Part shown: in pieces, positions 58,420-64,000 of the stretch
Position numbering within the stretch: the stretch's first letter is position 1
Layout of the letters: each line of letters starts with the position of its first letter
NCBI GenBank assembly: GCA_963779325.1
Contig: CAVZXS010000010.1
Span: 136,161-200,160, forward strand
Direction of reading: 5' to 3'
From: CAVZXS01 sp963779325
GTDB lineage: Bacteria > Bacteroidota > Bacteroidia > Chitinophagales > Chitinophagaceae
Length of the DNA: 64,000 nucleotides
Notes under the pieces: generated by a model
Database searches by the model: none
What the model was told of the DNA's origin: nothing
What the model saw: only the letters and a program-made list of their open reading frames with translations
Program-made: the position numbers and the translations under genes

Positions 58420-59371
58420 ATGACAAAAAAAATCACCCGAAGAATTAAGGTATAACAAATACCTCAATCAGGCCTGCCGCGAAGTAACCGGCTTTGCAGC
58501 ATTATTACAACGCTTCGAACGTAACATCAGTATTCTCGGCCGCAGCCCCAAAACTTTTGAAAACTATTCCCGCCATGTGGCAGCCATGGCCTTGCATTTT
58601 AAATGCTTGCCTACCGAGCTGGATGCAGAGCAGGTAAAAGATTATTTGTACCTGTTGCAACAACGCAGCAACACACCCTCTCAAACCTATTTCAAACACA
58701 CGGTGTATGGCCTGCGTTTTTTATTAAAGACAGAAGGTTTGCCTTATGCATTTTTGCATTTGCCCGCCATTAAAAAAAGTAAAAAACTACCCGTAATACT
58801 CAGCAAAGAAGAAGTGTGGCGAATGCTAAGCGCAGCCAAATTATTAAAGCACCGCATCCTCATCGGTTTAATTTACGGTTGCGGATTGCGCTGTATGGAG
58901 CTGCGTAATATACGCCTGGTAGATTTGCAGTTTGACCGCAGGCAACTGCATATTGTACAAAGCAAAGGCAACAAAGACAGGTACGTTCCATTGAGCCATC
59001 ATTTAATACGGGGCATACAAAAATATATTGCCGGCGAACAGCCAAAAGACTATTTATTCAATGGCAAACCTGCCGAACGAGCCGGCGGCGACTTTGATAG
59101 CCGCTACAGCCAGCGTGGCGTACAATGGATTGTAAAATCAATTGCCAAACAGGCAGGCATTACCAAAGAAGTGCATACACACACCCTGCGCCATTGCTAT
59201 GCCACGCATTTGCTCGAAGATGGAATCAACATCGTAACACTCAAAGATTTATTGGGCCATCAATCCATAGAAACCACGATGGAGTATTTGCATGTATGCC
59301 AATTAGAAAATCTAAAATCATTCAGTCCGCTGGATACCTTATTTGCAAAATGCGCACCGCAACCGAAGTAG
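58420..59371 (+). CDS. Tyrosine recombinase of IS copy 3
   Basis: Identical in the last 264 residues to copy 1. ATG at 58420 followed by the same A8 run (58425-58432) and the same phase problem. Catalytic R-K-H-R-H-Y set intact. Confidence 0.8.
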
Positions 59372-60450
59372 CCGCCGCCATTGAGTTGTTGGGCGATGAG
59401 GTAGAAAAATCAGGATTGCATGTACATCAATTAAAAACACTGCGTGCCATACAACACTGCCGCACAGCTGCACTCGGCGGCCATGTAGATGCCTGCACAA
59501 GTTGCGGTACGGTACATATTTCTTACAACTCCTGTCGCAACCGGCATTGCCCAAAATGCCTGGGGTACCGGCGTGTGCAATGGATACAAAAACGGGAAGA
59601 AGAATTATTGCCCGCGGTGTATTATCATGTGGTGTTTACCTTACCAAGCGAGTTGAATCCGCTTTGCCTGCATCAACCCAAGTTAGTGTATGATACTTTG
59701 TTTGAAAGCGCTTGGCAAACATTGCAAAAATTCGGCGGACAAAAACAATTGCGATTGGGCATGATATGTATTTTACATACATGGGGACAAAACTTATCAC
59801 TGCATCCGCACCTGCATTGCATAGTGCCCGGTGCGGGTATAGATGTAAAAGGTAATTGGCAAAAAATACATACGAAGGATAAATTTTTATTTCCGGTAAA
59901 AGCAATGAGTAAAATATTCAGAGCCAAATATGTAAGCCATTTGCGCCGGCAAAATTATAAGGACAAGGCTTTAATAGAAAGCTTGTTTACAAAAGATTGG
60001 GTGGTGTATGCTAAAAAACCTTTTGGCAATCCTGCAAGTGTAATAGAATATTTGGGGCGCTATACACACAAGGTTGCCATCAGTAACCAACGCATACAAT
60101 CGGTAACTGAAGACGGCGTAATCTTCCAATACAAAGATTATAAACAGCAGGGCATTAAAAAAGAAATGCGTTTAAGCTTACCGGAATTTGTACGCCGCTT
60201 CGCCATGCATATACTGCCGCATCGTTTTGTACGCATCAGGCATTATGGTTTTTTAAGCAGCACGTGGAAGCGAAAAAAGTTGAAAGACCTGCAACAGAGA
60301 TTGGGTGTAACAATACAACCCAAAGAGTCCCAAACACGTTTGCATAAATGCCCTGCTTGCAAAACGGGTACCATGATAACGATTGAAGTTTTTGGTAAGC
60401 GGGGGCCACCTGCAAAATATTTATATGGAAACACAAACTGTTGCCTGTAG
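59350..60450 (+). CDS. IS91 family HUH transposase, copy 3
   Basis: 366 codons, uninterrupted. Zinc-binding cysteines, HUH and paired tyrosines are present. It differs from copy 1 in patches: S-V-T-E-D-G-V-I-F and K-Q-Q-G-I-K-K-E-M-R (from about 60105), L-G-V-T-I-Q-P-K-E-S-Q-T-R (from about 60300), and the last residues. Clustered differences suggest recombination with another family member. Confidence 0.9.
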   Translation: MRTATEVAAAIELLGDEVEKSGLHVHQLKTLRAIQHCRTAALGGHVDACTSCGTVHISYNSCRNRHCPKCLGYRRVQWIQKREEELLPAVYYHVVFTLPSELNPLCLHQPKLVYDTLFESAWQTLQKFGGQKQLRLGMICILHTWGQNLSLHPHLHCIVPGAGIDVKGNWQKIHTKDKFLFPVKAMSKIFRAKYVSHLRRQNYKDKALIESLFTKDWVVYAKKPFGNPASVIEYLGRYTHKVAISNQRIQSVTEDGVIFQYKDYKQQGIKKEMRLSLPEFVRRFAMHILPHRFVRIRHYGFLSSTWKRKKLKDLQQRLGVTIQPKESQTRLHKCPACKTGTMITIEVFGKRGPPAKYLYGNTNCCL

Positions 60451-60687
60451 TTAAACTGCGGGTAAGGGTAGCTTTATGCTGATGAAAAGAGAATTGATGT
60501 ATTTATAAGCTAACCCGACAAAAAAAATACGCCTGTAGAAAATCGCCTGCCTATTTTGAATAAGTTATACCCCAACTACCCTCATCAATAACCCCATAAT
60601 ATGAAAAGCGGTTTCGTTCAACATCGCTTTCATTGTTCGTCCTGCGGACGCAACGAAAGCTTAGTTATTAGCAGCTGGGCATTCTTG

Positions 60688-61317
60688 TCAGCATTTGTAT
60701 TTGTCGTTTAATCCTACGCCATTTAATATTTTTTGTTTGCAATTTTCTATTCTTGTTTCTCTTGTCTGTGATTGCTTGGGTTGTGAGAAGTAAATAATAT
60801 ATCCTCGCTGTTTGCTCGGTGTTAAAGCATAAAATGCCTTCTGAAAACTTGTGTCATTGTCAAAACATTTTTGAAGTTCGTCTGGAATTGTTTCAAGATT
60901 TTTCTTAAACTCAACTTTAATTCCTTGGCTTTCTAATTCAATGGCTTCAAAAATATATGCTTTTATAATATCTCTAATTTTTGAAATCTCTTTTACATTA
61001 GTGAATTTCAAAATTCTTGCTGACTGTGAACTTTCGCCTTGTTTGTGCAAAATATTTTCAGTGTCTTGCAAAAGCGAACCTTTGAAGAAACTCAATGAAC
61101 AATAGTCTTTAAAGGCACTAACTATTGCAATGTTTTTGTTCTTGTGGGTATAAACAGGAACACTCCATTTTAATTCTTCTGTTAAACCACATTCAAGAAC
61201 TATTGCTCGTAATGCTTTTAATTCAGATTGCCAATTATGCACTTTGCATTGGGTTGTCTTGTAATACTTGCATCTTCCACAACCATCTTCAAGGTATAAA
61301 TCAACTTGTGGGTTCAT
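60688..61317 (-). CDS. YdeI/OmdA-like protein with DUF1801-type domain
   Basis: 209 residues. The N-terminal domain (about 25-120; L-K-W-S-V-P-V-Y-T, I-A-I-V-S-A-F-K-D-Y-C-S-L-S-F-F-K-G) is the DUF1801/YdhG fold. The C-terminal region (I-P-D-E-L-Q-K-C-F..., F-Y-A-L-T-P-S-K-Q-R-G-Y-I-I-Y-F, A-K/R-x-x-E-T-R-x-x-R-I-E-x-C) is the OmdA/YdeI family helical part. The function is not established. It is the last gene of the ArsR-SRPBCC-DoxX set, 1 bp after the DoxX stop. Confidence 0.8.
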   Translation of the reverse strand: MNPQVDLYLEDGCGRCKYYKTTQCKVHNWQSELKALRAIVLECGLTEELKWSVPVYTHKNKNIAIVSAFKDYCSLSFFKGSLLQDTENILHKQGESSQSARILKFTNVKEISKIRDIIKAYIFEAIELESQGIKVEFKKNLETIPDELQKCFDNDTSFQKAFYALTPSKQRGYIIYFSQPKQSQTRETRIENCKQKILNGVGLNDKYKC

Positions 61318-61318
61318 A

Positions 61319-61702
61319 TTAATTATTAGTTAGTGTTAGTTTTCTGTCGGTTGGTCTAAAATACCAAGATACAATTACAAGAACTAATGTAAGCATTGAA
61401 GGAAATATTTCGCTAAAATTGTCGCCCATAATAATATGGGAAATCATAGCACCTGTCATAGCAAAAAAGAAGCCTGCATATGCCCATTCTTTTATTAATG
61501 GAAATTTCGGAACAAGAACTGCAATAACTCCGAGTATTTTCCAAAGTCCTAAAATTGTCAATAGATACATAGGATAACCTAAATGAGTAAAACTCTTAAC
61601 AGCGTCCTCCATTTTCAGAAGCTGGAAAATAGCACCTGATAGCATTCCTAATGATAGCCAAATAGTAGCTACCCAATAAATAATTTTATTCCTCTTTGTC
61701 AT
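61319..61702 (-). CDS. DoxX-like membrane protein
   Basis: 127 residues with four membrane helices. The DoxX-like pattern is visible (W-x-x-T-I-W-L-S-L-x-M-L-S-G-A, Y-P-M-Y-L-x-x-I-L-G-x-W-K-I-L-G-V-I-A-V-L-V-P, K-E-W-A-Y-A-G-F). Separated by 3 bp from the SRPBCC gene and 1 bp from the YdeI-like gene, so it is one operon. The role in the operon is unknown. Confidence 0.82.
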   Translation of the reverse strand: MTKRNKIIYWVATIWLSLGMLSGAIFQLLKMEDAVKSFTHLGYPMYLLTILGLWKILGVIAVLVPKFPLIKEWAYAGFFFAMTGAMISHIIMGDNFSEIFPSMLTLVLVIVSWYFRPTDRKLTLTNN

Positions 61703-61705
61703 ATT

Positions 61706-62176
61706 CTACGATTTTAAATTGTTTAAAGTTTCTTGTAATTTATTATGAGCCATATTTATTCCAAAGGCAAAAGGAAGTTTCAAAATTGCGTCTCTGTCTG
61801 CAACTGATTTATAAACAACTTGCATATTAAGTTTGCTTGTTTGTTCAGTTAGTTTTTCAAATTCTAAATATTCTAATTGGACAGGGAAAGGTGTATTTTC
61901 CATTTCAAAAGTCCGTGTAATTCTTTCGTTTAATACAAGGTCGTGAATTACACCACTTGATTGTAATAAAATATTTCCGTTTGTGTCAGTCGTTTCAAAA
62001 CGATAAGCACCTTGTTTTTTGCTTTCCAATGTCAGTACTTTTGTTCCCATCCATTGTTCAACTAATTCGGGTTCTATATATGCTTTAAAGAGTAAATTTA
62101 TTGGCAAGTCAAATTCTCTTATTATGAATATTTCCTGTTTGCCTTCTTCTGCTTGAATTTTTGTTTTCTGTTCCAT
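61706..62176 (-). CDS. SRPBCC (AHSA1-like) domain protein
   Basis: 156 residues, START/AHSA1-like ligand-binding fold (R-E-F-D-L-P-I-N-L-L-F-K-A-Y-I-E-P-E-L-V-E-Q-W-M, then Y-R-F-E-T-T-D, G-V-I-H-D-L-V-L-N-E-R-I-T-R-T-F-E). Such proteins commonly lie next to ArsR-type regulators in Bacteroidota and Actinobacteria. Ligand unknown. It starts 6 bp after the ArsR stop. Confidence 0.85.
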   Translation of the reverse strand: MEQKTKIQAEEGKQEIFIIREFDLPINLLFKAYIEPELVEQWMGTKVLTLESKKQGAYRFETTDTNGNILLQSSGVIHDLVLNERITRTFEMENTPFPVQLEYLEFEKLTEQTSKLNMQVVYKSVADRDAILKLPFAFGINMAHNKLQETLNNLKS

Positions 62177-62182
62177 TACTTT

Positions 62183-62503
62183 TTACTTTTTTTTATAGGT
62201 TTTCATAATGGTTTCCAATTTATTAAATCTGTCGTCCCACATTTTTCTAAATGGTTCAATGAAGTCAGCAATTTCTTTCATCTTCTTTGGGTTGAAGTGA
62301 TAATAAATTTCTCGTCCTTGTTGTTCTTGTTTCAACAATTCGCATTCTGTCAATATTTGTAAATGTTTTGATACGGTTGGTCTTGCTGTGTCAAAGTTTG
62401 AGGCGATTGCACCTGCTGACATTGGTTGAACTGTCAACAAAAGTAAAATTGCTCGTCTTGTCGGGTCGGCAATTGCTTGAAAAACGTCTCGTCTTAAATT
62501 CAT
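62183..62503 (-). CDS. ArsR-family winged-helix regulator
   Basis: 106 residues from the ATG at 62503 (M-N-L-R-R-D-V-F-Q-A-I-A-D-P-T-R-R-A-I-L). A longer frame would need TTG at 62524, inside the candidate promoter. HTH: A-G-A-I-A-S-N-F-D-T-A-R-P-T-V-S-K-H-L-Q-I-L, then the wing E-I-Y-Y-H-F-N. No metal-binding cysteine pair is seen, so it probably senses a non-metal cue. First gene of a four-gene operon; a strong palindrome sits just upstream. Confidence 0.9.
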   Translation of the reverse strand: MNLRRDVFQAIADPTRRAILLLLTVQPMSAGAIASNFDTARPTVSKHLQILTECELLKQEQQGREIYYHFNPKKMKEIADFIEPFRKMWDDRFNKLETIMKTYKKK

Positions 62504-62532
62504 TATGTAGTTATTTGACTGCAAATATAAGT

Positions 62533-62548
62533 GTAGTTACTTAACTAC
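62533..62548 (-). promoter_or_regulatory. Operator and promoter of the ArsR operon
   Basis: GTAGTTACTTAACTAC, 7-bp perfect arms with a 2-bp centre. On the minus strand it is followed by TATATTTG (62522-62529, exact TAnnTTTG). A further GTAGTTA half-site lies at 62506-62512. Binding of the ArsR-type protein would block the promoter, giving self-repression. Confidence 0.6.
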
Positions 62549-62628
62549 GCAAATATTTTGTAAAGAATTTCTTTGTCGCTTGAAATTTTTCGGAAGTTTG
62601 TCTATGTGTAGGGTGTCCGTTGCCTTGC

Positions 62629-62826
62629 TGCTAACGATAGGGCTTGGCGTTGTTGGGGGATTTGAAAAACGTCCGCCCGGTACTGAAGCCCAATTGAAAA
62701 ACTGATGATGATGTTAAGAACAAAAAGTTGAATTGAAAATCGTCTGCCCGAACAAAAGCTAAATAGAATTACAAAAAGTTCATTGTTATTCCGTCCGCCC
62801 CAATAACGCCAAACGCAATGTAAGTA
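62629..62826 (-). repeat. attC-like element R5 (198 bp), no IS
   Basis: Left core GCTAAC, right AATGTAAGTAGC. Arms GGGCTTGGCGTTGTTGGGG (62640-62658) and CCCCAATAACGCCAAACGC (62798-62816) pair at 16 of 19. Three internal CCGTC(T/C)GCCC words. Only complete element without an adjacent IS, so it shows the uninterrupted structure. 62549-62628 has no gene. Confidence 0.75.
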
Positions 62827-62834
62827 GCATACCC

Positions 62835-63248
62835 TTATCCACCGTGCCGCCAACAATATCCATTGCAACTTGTAGTCATATTCCTGCAACGTCCGCCTTT
62901 CTTTGTCGAACCATAACACTGTCTTGAAGAACAACCGCTTGAATTATTGCTTGATGAATATGCCCTTGTCTTTTTTGGTGTTGTTTTGATAGGTGTCGAA
63001 TATGAGTTTGTCGAAACAGTTTCTGTTGTTTGTGAATTTTTCTTTTTTTTATTTTTCTTTGTCTTTTTTGTTGTAACTGTCGGTTTATTATTTAGTGTGG
63101 AGTCTTTTAAAGTTGTAACTGTGTCAATGAAGTTAGTAGGGGTATATGTGTTTGTACTTTGTTTTTTGTTTGTACATAGCTTAATGCCAAGTCCAAGCAC
63201 AATAATTACGATAATGAGTTGTAACCCTCCGCTATTTTTATTTTTCAT
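62835..63248 (-). CDS. Hypothetical protein with DUF5763-like cysteine/histidine tail
   Basis: 137 residues from the ATG at 63248 (M-K-N-K-N-S-G-G), which overlaps the channel gene by 11 bp. One N-terminal membrane helix (about 9-25), then a low-complexity Lys/Thr/Ser/Asn-rich linker (about 30-100), and a C-terminal C-Y-G-S-T-K-K-G-G-R-C-R-N...Y-C-W-R-H motif typical of DUF5763, a probable zinc-binding knuckle. Function unknown. Probably translated together with the channel. Confidence 0.6.
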   Translation of the reverse strand: MKNKNSGGLQLIIVIIVLGLGIKLCTNKKQSTNTYTPTNFIDTVTTLKDSTLNNKPTVTTKKTKKNKKKKNSQTTETVSTNSYSTPIKTTPKKTRAYSSSNNSSGCSSRQCYGSTKKGGRCRNMTTSCNGYCWRHGG

Positions 63249-63915
63249 TGTCATCTTCTTTTTTTGTCTCACCAACAAACCAAGAGGCTAAGTAAGCAGT
63301 AAAAGTCCCAAATAATCCAACGCCAACCGTCATAAGTAATGCAGCAACAATTCTGCCTTCTGTTGTAACAGGAAATTTGTCGCCATAGCCGACTGTTGTG
63401 ATTGTTACATAAGCCCACCAAATTGCATCTTCTGCTGTCTTAATGTTGCTGTTTGGGTCGTCTTCCACTTGTAAAATTGCAATGGAAGAAAATATAATCA
63501 TCAAAACCGCAATAATAGCTGCCGCTGTCAAAGCACCCTGTGTCCTACGTTTAAAAATGTGGTGGACTAAATTTTTTGTAGAACGGAATGCCCTTAGAAT
63601 TCTCAGTAATCGTATAAGTCTTAGCATTCTTCCTGCTCTCATAAAGTCAAGAGTTGGAATGCTTGAAATTAAATCTATCCAACCCCATTGCATAAATTTC
63701 AACTTATTCTCTGCTCTATAAAACCTAATTCCAAAGTCTAATAAAAATACTAAACAGATAACATTATCTGCAATGTTTAATATTTTTGATACTTCTGGTG
63801 GAAGTTTAAAAAAGGTGTCTACCAATAAAGCAACAAGAACATAAATTGAAAGTACAAGTATGAGTAGGTTTAAGAAACCAAGTTTATCCGTCTCGCTTTT
63901 TTTCGTTTCTGTCAT
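63238..63915 (-). CDS. Voltage-gated-type potassium channel
   Basis: 225 residues with six membrane helices. S4 contains a run of arginines (R-A-G-R-M-L-R-L-I-R-L-L-R-I-L-R-A-F-R, about 92-111), and the selectivity filter is T-T-V-G-Y-G-D (about 174-180). This is the bacterial 6TM K+ channel family (VIC superfamily), close to KvAP-like proteins. The stop overlaps the next gene. A minus-strand block between R5 and R6. Confidence 0.9.
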   Translation of the reverse strand: MTETKKSETDKLGFLNLLILVLSIYVLVALLVDTFFKLPPEVSKILNIADNVICLVFLLDFGIRFYRAENKLKFMQWGWIDLISSIPTLDFMRAGRMLRLIRLLRILRAFRSTKNLVHHIFKRRTQGALTAAAIIAVLMIIFSSIAILQVEDDPNSNIKTAEDAIWWAYVTITTVGYGDKFPVTTEGRIVAALLMTVGVGLFGTFTAYLASWFVGETKKEDDNEK

Positions 63916-63938
63916 TGGGGAGTGTCACTTTAGGGTTG

Positions 63939-64000
63939 CTGCTTACGGTAGCGCTTGGCGATGTGGTGGAATTTTAAATTCTTCCGCCCGGAACCGCTGC
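63939..64000 (-). repeat. attC-like element R6, cut by the window end
   Basis: TTTAGGGTTGCTGCTTACGG then GCGCTTGGCGATGTGGTGG, and TTCCGCCCGGAACCGCTGC. Same start as R1, R3 and R4. The other arm lies outside the window. Confidence 0.6.

Larger units (their letters stand above)
58354..60669 (+). mobile_element. IS91-type element with tyrosine recombinase, copy 3
   Basis: 2,316 bp. Ends as in the other copies, with small differences in the last 220 bp (the spacer after the transposase). Inserted between GTT of R4 and AGCAGC. The next gene block begins at once. Confidence 0.85.

Overview
The window comes from the chromosome of a Bacteroidota bacterium, most likely Chitinophagia/Chitinophagaceae. 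The evidence is a type VI secretion cluster with the Bacteroidota-only subunits TssN and TssO, a T9SS-type C-terminal sorting domain, DUF4476 and lamin-tail-like secreted proteins, a malic enzyme fused to a phosphotransacetylase-like domain, and promoters of the TAnnTTTG type. No rRNA, tRNA or CRISPR array was seen. Several genes (a dicarboxylate symporter, an amino-acid permease, an alpha-2-macroglobulin and an AlbA/RecG-like protein) carry single-base indels although their coding sequence is otherwise well preserved, so sequence error competes with real pseudogenisation.

Layout. 0.1-6.1 kb: minus-strand T6SS subtype iii operon tssE-F-G-N-K-O. 6.3-12.9 kb: glycosyltransferase 9, MFS carrier, DedA protein, broken DAACS symporter and broken APC permease. 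12.9-14.9 kb: small secreted and membrane proteins, then YebC. 14.9-22.9 kb: a secreted-effector island on the minus strand with a TPR sensor kinase, a NarL-type response regulator, a LamG/OmpA-like protein, a small secreted protein, a cholesterol-dependent-cytolysin-like (CDC-like) protein and a C39/papain-like secreted protein. Four copies of the palindrome CTACAT-N4-ATGTAG sit at a fixed distance from candidate promoters of the regulator, the LamG/OmpA-like gene, the cytolysin-like gene and the C39-like gene, which suggests one self-regulated regulon. 23-39 kb: core metabolism and envelope genes (maeB, MlaE/MlaF-type ABC pair, sucD, a T9SS cargo, DUF4476, alpha-2-macroglobulin, FAD oxidoreductase). 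A small GC-rich hairpin repeat is inserted in frame inside two of these genes.

39.3-64 kb is an accessory region in which every non-IS gene lies on the minus strand. Successive gene blocks are separated by ~192-198 bp elements whose ~19 bp terminal arms differ from copy to copy yet stay self-complementary. They are bounded by AAC...GTT cores, as in integron attC sites. Three near-identical 2.3 kb elements encoding a tyrosine recombinase and an IS91-type HUH transposase each sit directly after the GTT of such an element. The largest block (45.4-55.0 kb) is a candidate anti-phage island: HerA-NurA-DNA methyltransferase with 4-bp start/stop overlaps, then an AlbA/RecG-like protein and a TOTE-type primase-helicase preceded by an 11-bp tandem repeat. 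Smaller blocks carry a serine hydrolase, a PH-domain protein, an ArsR-SRPBCC-DoxX-YdeI set with its own operator, a DUF5763-like protein and a K+ channel.
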